Source: an uncultured Bacteroidales bacterium
Lineage (GTDB): Bacteria > Bacteroidota > Bacteroidia > Bacteroidales > Paludibacteraceae
Reading direction: 5' to 3'
NCBI GenBank assembly: GCA_937901225.1
Contig: CALCGX010000145.1
Span: 1 to 12,976, forward strand
Length of the DNA: 12,976 bases
This document shows positions 5,645 to 12,976 of the stretch, one piece after another; position 1 is the first letter of the stretch; every line of letters starts with the position of its first letter. A model generated the notes under the pieces. That model did not search any database and was not told the origin of the DNA. It was given only the letters and a program-made list of their open reading frames with translations. The position numbers were made by a program, and so were the translations under genes.

Positions 5645-8600
5645 ATGAAAAAGTTTTTCTCTCTGGTGCTTCTCATGGCGTGCACTATTACGCTGATGGC
5701 ACAAAGCAGCAACAACCAAGATGAGGTTGTGAAGATTGACCGATGGAATCAACAAGCCTATCGCGAAGGCGAAGTGATTGTTAAGTTCAAAGCCGATGGC
5801 GCAGTGCAGATGCGCAAGAATGTCCAAGGCAAGTTCCAGACTGCCAGTATCAGTCAAGTAGATGCCCTCTTTGCGGAACTCGGCGTAGAGGAAGTGGAAG
5901 AACTTATGCCTAATGTCGGCGCCCGCAAAGCGCCACGCCGCATGCGTGCATACAACGGCGCAGAGGTAAAAGACCACGACCTCAGCAAACTCTATCTCAT
6001 CCGTTTCAGCGAGCAAGTGGCTGCCCCAATGAGCAACGCAGGCGAGATGCGCACCGTGCACCAAGTGGTGGAGCAACTACAAGCCCTCGACGAAGTGGAG
6101 TTCGCCGAACCTAACTACATGGTATATACCCTCGCTACCAATGATATTGATGTAAATGCAGATAAGTACGACAAAGAGCCCCTTTATACTCAACAATGGG
6201 GACCAGCGGCTATTGGTTTGCCAAGCATTTGGAATAAGCCACTGATTAGCACCAAACGCCCTGTGATTGCGATTATCGATACAGGTGTGGACACCGAGCA
6301 CCCTGACCTCAAAGATAACCTCTGGGTAAACGAGAAAGAGAAGAACGGTGTTACAGGCAAAGACGACGACGGCAACGGCATTGTGGACGATATCCATGGC
6401 TATGACTTTGTAAATCAAACAGGTGGTATGGCTGACTTCAACGGTCACGGTACCCACTGCGCAGGTATCGCAGCAGCAGTCGGTCACAACGGTATCGGTA
6501 TCACAGGTGCCAACCCAGATGCACTGATTATGCCTATCACCGTCATGCAATCCGACGGAACAGGTGATGTGGCAACCATCATCAAGGGTATCGACTATGC
6601 CGCAGCCAATGGTGCAGATGTCATCAGCATGAGCTTGGGTGGATATGGTTACTCCATCGCTGAAGAGCAAGCCCTCGGAAAAGCCTACGCTACAGCAGTG
6701 ATTGTCGCTGCGGCAGGAAATGACTTTAAGTGTATCAACCAACACTTTTGCCTTATCAATAAGCACAATATGAATGCCCCTATGTTCCCTGCTGCATTCC
6801 AATTTGTATTGGGAGTAGAGGCGGCTGCGGACAAGCAAGGCAACTTGGCAAGCTTTAGTAACTTTGATGATGATGGACCTACCTACTCAGAATATAGCAG
6901 CGAAACACAACTCTATAACTACGAACTTCGTGCGCCAGGTCAGAGCGTCGTAAGTACCTTTCCAAAAGGTCAATACCGCGCTATGAATGGCACCTCTATG
7001 GCATGTCCATTAGCAGCAGGTGCTATTTCTCGCCTGCTGATGCACAAGGAGTACGATAGTTGGGAAGTCCTCTTTGGAGATCTTATCCATACCCGCACCA
7101 ACGGAACAGGTAATATCGATATGAAGGCGGCATATGACATTACCGATGCCGACCGTAAACCTACGCTCTCACTCGTAACCTATCACCTCACCGACTCGCT
7201 CGGTGATAACGATGGTCGTGCGGACGCTGGCGAGACCATTGCTATCTACCCTGTGTTGCGCAACGAATGGGGACAAGCAGAGAATATTAAGGTGTGGATG
7301 GAATTGGCAGAAACGGAAAACGATACCATCGTGAAGTTCTTGGAGCAAAAGGCGGACTTCGGCATGCCACTCAGCAGTTACGCCAAGAACAAATCCGCAA
7401 ACCCAATCCGCTTTGTGATTGACAAGAATGTAGTAGACGGTCGCCGTATTTGCATGGTATTGAAAGCCACTTGCGATAATATGGAAAGTACATTAGAACA
7501 AGAAGTAATCCTTACCGCTGAAAATGGTATAGAGATAGGTGGATTAATTTCAGAAGATATGACTTTGTATCCTGATGTGCATTATATTGTGACACAATCA
7601 ATAGCAATACCTAGTGGAGTAACATTAACGATAAAACCAGGTACAATTTTAAGGTTCAAGGGAAACGTAGGAATTAAAAATGAAGGAAAAATAATTGCAA
7701 ATGGAACTCCTGATAGTTTAATAGTGCTTACAAGCGAAAATCTTTCACAAAAACTAAAAATGTTTCAATTTAACGGTGATACATTATCATATGTTCATAT
7801 TCATAGACTTCCATTTGGTCAAAATGCTATTTATGATTGTCATTTTGCTAATTCAATTATTGAAAACAACACGACAGACTTATTTGCATTACTTTATTCT
7901 AAATCTCTATACAGATGTAATGTAAAGCAAAATTATATTCATAACATAAATGCTGGTTCTGCGGTAATAGATGTATCTTCTATGATCACAAACTATACTA
8001 ACATTATCAATAATATCGGAGGAGGTAATACAACGGTTTTTCTATTGCATCAGAATGGAAGGGACTTGTTAATATACACAAATATATTTTCAAATTGGTA
8101 TGAATCTGAATCTGGTAAGAAACCAAGTTCTATCGCCGTTGTTTCGAATAAAATAATAGAGTATCAAAGTCCTTATCCTTCCTACATTGGATCTGGCAAT
8201 GAATCTATAATGAAAAATAGTATTAAAGATCTAAATTCTGGCTATGGATATAATCAAATTGATATCAACTATATTGCCAAAGAACCTATTCGCGAAGCCC
8301 ACGGCATTGTGTGGAAAGTAGTAGTTAATGGCTATGATGCACAAGATGAGTTTGAATTATTACCTCCACTCGGTGTAGGCAAACACAAATTCGAGGTATA
8401 TTTCAACCGTCCAATGGATACTTCTGTTACTCCTCATATCTCTATGGGAGTACGCTCGCCTTATACGCAAAACGCGATTAGTGAAGATGGAAGTTGGTCT
8501 GCCGATAGCACCATTTATACCGCTTATCTCACTATTACAGGCAAAACCGCTTCCGATGGTCTGAATCGCATCTATGTCTATGGCGCAGAAGATGATGAGC

Positions 8601-9802
8601 ATTTCGAGATACCCGAAGAGAATATGCGCTTTAATGTGCAAGTATCTGCTGCGGGTTCGCTCAGTACAGGACTTATGGCAGAGGCAGGATTGGGTAAAGT
8701 CGCCCTCACCTGGCAAACCGATGAAGAAGACTTCGAGGACCTTCTTGGCTATAACATCTATCGTTGGACAGATGATACTATCAAGTGGGATAGATATTGG
8801 GATAGCAAACTTGGTGCTTATGTAGAAGCAGGTTGGAGAATTGATACCATTTGTATCAACCAAACCGTGATTGATGCCCAAGATAATAGCTTCATTGATT
8901 ACGATGTAGTTCCAGGAAAGACCTATTACTATTACATCAAGCAACTCACTACTGCCCTCACTTCCTATTCTCTCTCCAATGCAGTCGCTGCCACTCCATT
9001 AACTGCACAAAAGGGTGATGCCAATGGTAGTATGAGCGTGGATGTGGCAGATGTGGTAACCGAAGTCGCATACCTCACAGGCAATAATCCTCAGCCATTT
9101 ATCTTCGAGGCAGCGGATGTGAATACCGACCAAATAGTCAATATCCTTGATATCGTAGGTACTGTAAACATCATCAAGAACCCTGCTGCTTCATCGCTCG
9201 GCTTCTCGGACGACAACACCGCTATTTATAGCATTGAGGATGGTATCCTCTATGTAGAAACACCAGTCGTACTCGGCGGTGTGCAATTCTCCTTCGAGGC
9301 AGAAGCAGAAATCTCCGCACTGGAGGCACTCAACGGCTTTGAGCAAATAACTTGGACGACTACCGACCATCTCAACTTTATGGCATATTCCATGAGTGGC
9401 AAGACCCTCAACGTAGGCAAACATGCATTGCTCTATGTAGGCAATGCTGCCCTTGAGCAAATCGTTCTCAGTAACGTCCAAGGACAAAACGTACCTGCTA
9501 TCCGCAAGACGACTACCGACCTCTCATCCGTAGAGGCAATGCAAATGCGCTTACCTAATCCTAACCCATTCACCACCCAAGTGAATATCCCATACGTGGT
9601 AGGACAAACAGGCAAGCATGAGGTACGATTGGTATTTACCAACGTAGCAGGCTTGACCGTAGATGCATATGCTACTACTAATACATTCGGAGAATACACC
9701 TACACTTGGCGCCCAGCAGGTTTGCCAGAAGGCGTGTACTTCGTGACCCTTTACGTGGACGGCAAGAAGATGCAAAGCAGTAAACTCATTAAGGTGAACT
9801 AA
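5645..9802 (+). CDS. Secreted subtilisin-family (S8) peptidase with dockerin and T9SS sorting domain
   Basis: The 1385-residue product starts with a signal peptide (MKKFFSLVLL..., cleavage likely after A19). A propeptide-like region follows (about 40-162), then an S8 peptidase domain with D212 (AIIDTGVD), H268 (NGHGTHCAG), oxyanion N359 (AAAGND) and S451 (NGTSMACP), so the catalytic set is complete. An acidic DDDGNGIVDD loop (240-249) may bind calcium. Residues of about 640-870 look like a right-handed beta-helix, then an Ig-like region, an Fn3-like domain (about 1010-1115), a type I dockerin (calcium loops starting D1125 and D1158), a cohesin-like domain (about 1190-1290) and a T9SS type A sorting domain (PNPNPF at 1304 to the end). 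It should be exported by Sec and carried to the surface by T9SS. The start is an ATG after an A-rich leader; no consensus promoter lies close upstream. Substrate is unknown. The beta-helix segment is AT-rich compared with the rest of the gene. Confidence 0.9.
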   Translation: MKKFFSLVLLMACTITLMAQSSNNQDEVVKIDRWNQQAYREGEVIVKFKADGAVQMRKNVQGKFQTASISQVDALFAELGVEEVEELMPNVGARKAPRRMRAYNGAEVKDHDLSKLYLIRFSEQVAAPMSNAGEMRTVHQVVEQLQALDEVEFAEPNYMVYTLATNDIDVNADKYDKEPLYTQQWGPAAIGLPSIWNKPLISTKRPVIAIIDTGVDTEHPDLKDNLWVNEKEKNGVTGKDDDGNGIVDDIHGYDFVNQTGGMADFNGHGTHCAGIAAAVGHNGIGITGANPDALIMPITVMQSDGTGDVATIIKGIDYAAANGADVISMSLGGYGYSIAEEQALGKAYATAVIVAAAGNDFKCINQHFCLINKHNMNAPMFPAAFQFVLGVEAAADKQGNLASFSNFDDDGPTYSEYSSETQLYNYELRAPGQSVVSTFPKGQYRAMNGTSMACPLAAGAISRLLMHKEYDSWEVLFGDLIHTRTNGTGNIDMKAAYDITDADRKPTLSLVTYHLTDSLGDNDGRADAGETIAIYPVLRNEWGQAENIKVWMELAETENDTIVKFLEQKADFGMPLSSYAKNKSANPIRFVIDKNVVDGRRICMVLKATCDNMESTLEQEVILTAENGIEIGGLISEDMTLYPDVHYIVTQSIAIPSGVTLTIKPGTILRFKGNVGIKNEGKIIANGTPDSLIVLTSENLSQKLKMFQFNGDTLSYVHIHRLPFGQNAIYDCHFANSIIENNTTDLFALLYSKSLYRCNVKQNYIHNINAGSAVIDVSSMITNYTNIINNIGGGNTTVFLLHQNGRDLLIYTNIFSNWYESESGKKPSSIAVVSNKIIEYQSPYPSYIGSGNESIMKNSIKDLNSGYGYNQIDINYIAKEPIREAHGIVWKVVVNGYDAQDEFELLPPLGVGKHKFEVYFNRPMDTSVTPHISMGVRSPYTQNAISEDGSWSADSTIYTAYLTITGKTASDGLNRIYVYGAEDDEHFEIPEENMRFNVQVSAAGSLSTGLMAEAGLGKVALTWQTDEEDFEDLLGYNIYRWTDDTIKWDRYWDSKLGAYVEAGWRIDTICINQTVIDAQDNSFIDYDVVPGKTYYYYIKQLTTALTSYSLSNAVAATPLTAQKGDANGSMSVDVADVVTEVAYLTGNNPQPFIFEAADVNTDQIVNILDIVGTVNIIKNPAASSLGFSDDNTAIYSIEDGILYVETPVVLGGVQFSFEAEAEISALEALNGFEQITWTTTDHLNFMAYSMSGKTLNVGKHALLYVGNAALEQIVLSNVQGQNVPAIRKTTTDLSSVEAMQMRLPNPNPFTTQVNIPYVVGQTGKHEVRLVFTNVAGLTVDAYATTNTFGEYTYTWRPAGLPEGVYFVTLYVDGKKMQSSKLIKVN
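7500..8280 (+). other. AT-rich segment inside the peptidase gene
   Basis: Hand counts of 60-base rows give 19, 16 and 17 G+C at 7681, 7801 and 8041 (about 27-32%), against 35 and 30 at 7201 and 8701 (50-58%). The frame stays open throughout. Codon use shifts as well, with many ATA isoleucine and AAA/AAT codons. The segment encodes roughly residues 619-879, the beta-helix-like part. Edges are approximate. Confidence 0.8.
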
Positions 9803-9819
9803 CCACAAATGGTTTGGTT

Positions 9820-12684
9820 ATGAAACAATTTTTGATACTATGCTTTGCATGGTGCATAAGTACTTATGCCATGGCAAGCAATACCATTTCCCTCTCTTCC
9901 GTTAGCGGGACACCGCAGACGGAAGTAGAGGTGGTGGTTAGTTTAGACAACACCGATGCCATCACAGCATTGGAGATGGTGCTCCCATTAGGTGAACACC
10001 TCAGCTATGTCAATGGCTCTGCCACCCTCGCTACCACACGCAGCAACGGACACCAACTATCCGCAGCACAAGTGGGACAGGAGTTGCGCATTTATGTCTA
10101 TAGCCTCAGTCTCAATGCCCTGCAAGGTGATACCGGCGAACTATTAACCTTCCGCCTACTCTTAGGTAACGAGCCAGCTACCTATACGCTCACCCCTACC
10201 GTTGTCCTCAGTAACGCACAAGGTACATCCATTGCAGGTAGTGTGCAAACGGGCACTGTGACTATCCAAGCACCCAAGTTGCAAATCGTCAATCCGCAAA
10301 TCGACTACGGACATATTCCTATTCGTGCGACCTATACCAAGAGCTTGCAACTCAAAAACGTAGGTAACTTACCCCTCACGATAGAGAATATCGCCACCAC
10401 CGATCCATTGTTTGTACCCAAGCAAACTACCCTCACTATTGAGGCACAGCAAACGGCTGCGGTGACTATTGAGTATGCACCAATAGAGCGCGGAGCCGTA
10501 AATCAAAAAGTTATGGTCACTTCTAACGCTATCAATGGCGAACAAGTAGCCACTATTGTGGCAGACCCATTCTCTGTAAACGAACTGCATGTAGGCACAG
10601 CTAGTGGTATTGCAGATAGCATTGTGACCGTTTCCCTTATGATGAACAACATGGAGCCTATTGTAGCGATGCAATGTGCTTTCAAACTACCTAAGCAGTT
10701 GGAGTATGTGGCGAATAGTCTGGCAATTAATGCAGTACGTAGCAACGGACATCAAACTCTGTCCACCGTTCATGACGACACCTTGGTGCTGATGCTCTAC
10801 TCGATAAGCAACCAACCGCTTCACGCTAATGATGGCGAGGTAGCTACGTTCCAACTACGGCTCAACGGCTCATCGGGTACCTACTACCTCAAGCCCATTG
10901 ATGTCGTACTCAGCAATATCACGGAAGAGAATATGGTGTCTGCCACTTCGCAAGGCAAAGTAACTATCAAAGCTCCTGCTATTAGTAGCAATGCTTCACT
11001 CGCTTTTGGTAGTCATGCTATCACCGAAGAGGCATATGCCACTTATTCCGTGCGCAATAATGGTAGTGCGCCATTGGTGTTAGAGCGTGCCACTTTCTTA
11101 GCAGAAGGCTATCGCGTGGTAGAAGAACTGCCAATCACCATCGCCAATTACAAAACTACTACTATCACTGTGGCCTATCAACCCACCGAAGAGGGCGACT
11201 TCTCCACCACAATGAACCTCTACACCAATGACCCTAACAACCGACTAAAAACGGTTGCACTTTCGGGACATACCTTTGAACCAAATACTCTTGCTCTGAG
11301 TGGACAAAACAACAAAGACGGCACATACACCCTATCTGTAGCGTTGGAGAACTACAGCGATATTGTAGCAGTGCAATACGATGTGCATTGGCGTAGCGAC
11401 ATAACTACTGCACAAGCAGCATTCAAGCCTACTACGCGTATGCAAAACCATAATGCTGTAGTTACACCTTTAGACGAGGATAGTTACCGCATTATCATCT
11501 ATTCTATGTCCAATGCTACCCTCGTTGGACATGAAGGCGAGTTGCACCAGTTACTATTCACGCCACAAGGAAGTGTAGATTATTGTGGTGATGTGATTAC
11601 AGTGGATAATGTGGTGCTCAGCAATGCCAAGGGAACAGATAAAACCTCTGCAACGACACCAGCATTAGCTGTTGAACAAACGAAATGGGTAGAACATGTG
11701 GCTACAGCCTGCGATCAATACATTTGGAATAATCATGTATATACCGCATCAGGTACGTATCTTGACACGCTTTCCACCATCGCTGGCTGCGATAGTATTC
11801 TTACACTTCATTTGACGATTAGTCCTATTTATAGTGAAGAAGCTATAGTTGCTTGCGATAGCTATGAGTGGAACGGAGGGACATACACCACCAGCGGAAA
11901 CTACATCTATACCACTGCCGCAGTAAATGGCTGCGATAGTATTGTAACCTTACACTTGACTATCAACCATAGCGAGCTTGAAGAGTACTACGAAAATGCT
12001 TGTGATGCTTACGAGTGGCATGGAAATACCTATACTGAAAGTGGCAACTATGAGTATTACACCACAACCGACCAAGGTTGTGAGCGTATTGAGGTGCTGC
12101 ACCTGACCATTCTGCCAGAAGCAACGACCGAAACAGAGACTTTAGCCCTTTGTCCTTCAGAATTGCCATACGAGTGGTACGGACAATGGCTTACAGAGGC
12201 AGGCACCTATTCTGCGACTGAGCAATACACAGGAATGAAGTGCGATAGCGTGATACACGAACTGGCACTGAACGTCTATGTACAAACCCTGCCAACAGCA
12301 GTGACACTGCCTATCGTTCGCACAGGTAAAGCCATCGATGTGACAATTCCAACCGCCGAAATCCAGGCACATATTGCTGCTGAGACATGGTATGCACCTA
12401 ATGCAGAAGTGGCATGGTATATCATGAATAATAGCGATTGGATTGCTTTGAGTGCAGAACTTGTGGTAGCAGGCATCACAGAAGTGATACTCAAATATGC
12501 TGTAGAAACGGACTGTGGCAATGTAGAATCCGACGAGATGGTTATTAATCTTAAGACAACGGGGGTGGAGAATATTCCTATTCAATCACCAATATCCAAT
12601 TGCCAAAAGATTCTCTACGAAGACCATATCTATATCCTCCGCGAAGGCAAGGTATATAGTATCATGGGGCAGGAGGTGGAATAG
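9820..12684 (+). CDS. Large secreted protein with three cohesin-like and two ASH/Hydin-like domains
   Basis: The 954-residue product has a signal peptide (cleavage likely after A19, AMA|S). Three cohesin-like beta-sandwich domains (about 22-150, 253-385, 488-620) alternate with two ASH/Hydin-like domains (about 153-248 and 390-483). All three cohesin-like domains share YSxS followed by a GE or DGE pair and end in VVLSN. Four repeats with paired cysteines follow (631-819), then a unique region and a short tail with IYILREGKVYSIMGQEVE. There is no full T9SS type A domain; the tail resembles short C-terminal tails of other Bacteroidales secreted proteins. The ATG at 9820 is preferred over in-frame TTG (9814) because the signal peptide begins there. 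It lies 17 bases after the peptidase stop, so the genes are almost certainly co-transcribed. No catalytic motif is seen; a binding or scaffolding role is inferred from the domains. Domain names rest on sequence pattern only. Confidence 0.82.
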   Translation: MKQFLILCFAWCISTYAMASNTISLSSVSGTPQTEVEVVVSLDNTDAITALEMVLPLGEHLSYVNGSATLATTRSNGHQLSAAQVGQELRIYVYSLSLNALQGDTGELLTFRLLLGNEPATYTLTPTVVLSNAQGTSIAGSVQTGTVTIQAPKLQIVNPQIDYGHIPIRATYTKSLQLKNVGNLPLTIENIATTDPLFVPKQTTLTIEAQQTAAVTIEYAPIERGAVNQKVMVTSNAINGEQVATIVADPFSVNELHVGTASGIADSIVTVSLMMNNMEPIVAMQCAFKLPKQLEYVANSLAINAVRSNGHQTLSTVHDDTLVLMLYSISNQPLHANDGEVATFQLRLNGSSGTYYLKPIDVVLSNITEENMVSATSQGKVTIKAPAISSNASLAFGSHAITEEAYATYSVRNNGSAPLVLERATFLAEGYRVVEELPITIANYKTTTITVAYQPTEEGDFSTTMNLYTNDPNNRLKTVALSGHTFEPNTLALSGQNNKDGTYTLSVALENYSDIVAVQYDVHWRSDITTAQAAFKPTTRMQNHNAVVTPLDEDSYRIIIYSMSNATLVGHEGELHQLLFTPQGSVDYCGDVITVDNVVLSNAKGTDKTSATTPALAVEQTKWVEHVATACDQYIWNNHVYTASGTYLDTLSTIAGCDSILTLHLTISPIYSEEAIVACDSYEWNGGTYTTSGNYIYTTAAVNGCDSIVTLHLTINHSELEEYYENACDAYEWHGNTYTESGNYEYYTTTDQGCERIEVLHLTILPEATTETETLALCPSELPYEWYGQWLTEAGTYSATEQYTGMKCDSVIHELALNVYVQTLPTAVTLPIVRTGKAIDVTIPTAEIQAHIAAETWYAPNAEVAWYIMNNSDWIALSAELVVAGITEVILKYAVETDCGNVESDEMVINLKTTGVENIPIQSPISNCQKILYEDHIYILREGKVYSIMGQEVE
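11707..12276 (+). repeat. Four ~49-residue Cys-paired protein repeats
   Basis: Within the cohesin-like protein, units start at C631, C679, C728 and C778. Three follow the pattern CDxYxWxxxxYTxSGxYxxx, then after a short gap GC[DE] and L[HT]LTI. The fourth is more divergent (CPSELPYEW...KCDS). Each unit has two cysteines 26-30 residues apart, which suggests one disulphide per unit. The arrangement is common in large secreted Bacteroidetes proteins; its function is not known to me. Confidence 0.85.
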
Positions 12685-12712
12685 TTGACAGTTGACAATT
12701 GATATCTTTCAC

Positions 12713-12739
12713 GTGCGGGCAGAGATGTCCGCACTTTTT
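12713..12739 (+). terminator. Rho-independent terminator closing the secreted-protein operon
   Basis: GTGCGGGC (12713-12720) pairs with GTCCGCAC (12727-12734), eight base pairs including one G-T, with a 6-base loop and five Ts. It lies 29 bases after the stop codon. Between them, GTTGACA is repeated twice in tandem (12684-12697). Confidence 0.88.
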
Positions 12740-12976
12740 ATGGGTAAAGTAGTGAGAGCCTACGCTGTGACACAGATAGGCTACAGATGTGCTACAGTGG
12801 TCGCGAAGTGGTCGCGTAGCCCCATGAGAACTTTTCATAAGGTCACCTTTAAGCCGCCGAAAGCCCAGAGATCTCCCACAGATCTCCTATGGTGGTCGCC
12901 TAACACGCAGGCAATTTTATTGTTGCTAACTTCATTAGAAACGAATAGCCTACATTTGGCAACTTGCTACCAATTA
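12740..12976. other. Non-coding tail with 11-base direct repeats
   Basis: No convincing gene is seen. GTGGTCGCG occurs at 12797 and 12808 (11 bases apart), with a near copy GTGGTCGCC at 12892. AGATCTCC occurs at 12869 and 12880, also 11 bases apart. GGCTAC (12779-12784) can pair with GTAGCC (12816-12821) around the first pair. A frame from the ATG at 12824 stays open to the window edge for 51 codons but shows no protein-like features. Confidence 0.6.

Noticed and set aside
6077..6838. Long open frame on the - strand (253 codons) opposite the peptidase domain.
   Set aside because: The + strand encodes an intact S8 catalytic domain here; the reverse frame shows no recognisable domain and is a shadow.
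9814..9819. TTG start giving the cohesin-like protein two more residues.
   Set aside because: The ATG at 9820 begins a normal signal peptide directly.
12951..12958. TACATTTG, a match to the -7 promoter element.
   Set aside because: No TTTG-like -33 element lies at 19-21 bases; the nearest TTG is 25 bases away.
12824..12976. Open frame of 51 codons running to the window edge.
   Set aside because: No family resemblance, no clear promoter before it, and it overlaps the short repeats. It might be the start of a gene, but nothing supports it here.

Overview
The window most likely comes from a member of the Bacteroidota, probably order Bacteroidales. The evidence is: (i) three promoters of the Bacteroidetes type (TTTG or CTTG, exactly 20 bases, TAnnTTTG); (ii) A-rich leaders without Shine-Dalgarno sequences; (iii) a secreted peptidase ending in a type IX secretion system (T9SS) sorting domain; (iv) a long, acid-tailed ParC; and (v) an AAA_14/DUF4143 ATPase. 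I do not name a genus. All clear genes lie on the + strand.

Layout. Bases 1-578 are the 3' part of dprA. A promoter inside the gap (586-617) starts a probable two-gene unit: a 55-residue two-helix membrane protein (659-826) and topoisomerase IV subunit A (parC, 860-3502). A strong hairpin terminator follows. Next is a self-contained module (about 3592-5155): promoter, three 33-base tandem repeats starting at the predicted transcription start, the ATPase gene (3752-5089), and a second terminator with exactly the same 13-bp stem as the one after parC.

Bases 5090-5644 hold no protein gene. A promoter at 5167-5198 precedes about 300 bases that fold into a 5' hairpin plus a long interrupted rod (5288-5473). 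This is a candidate 6S-type regulatory RNA. It runs into three tandem terminator-like units built on a 44-base repeat.

Bases 5645-12684 are a two-gene unit for large exported proteins, 17 bases apart. The first is a subtilisin-family peptidase with beta-helix, Fn3-like, dockerin, cohesin-like and T9SS sorting domains. The second is a 954-residue protein with three cohesin-like domains, two ASH/Hydin-like domains, four Cys-paired repeats and a short C-terminal tail. A dockerin beside cohesin-like modules raises the possibility that the two products assemble on the cell surface. About 780 bases inside the peptidase gene are much more AT-rich than the rest, suggesting an exchanged domain. A terminator closes the unit. 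The last 240 bases hold short 11-base repeats and no convincing gene.

The items most worth following up are the rod-shaped RNA, the repeat-led ATPase module between matching hairpins, the dockerin/cohesin-like gene pair with its AT-rich inserted segment, and the clamp-binding-like QLSLF end of ParC. All domain calls were read by eye from the translations; no database search was made.
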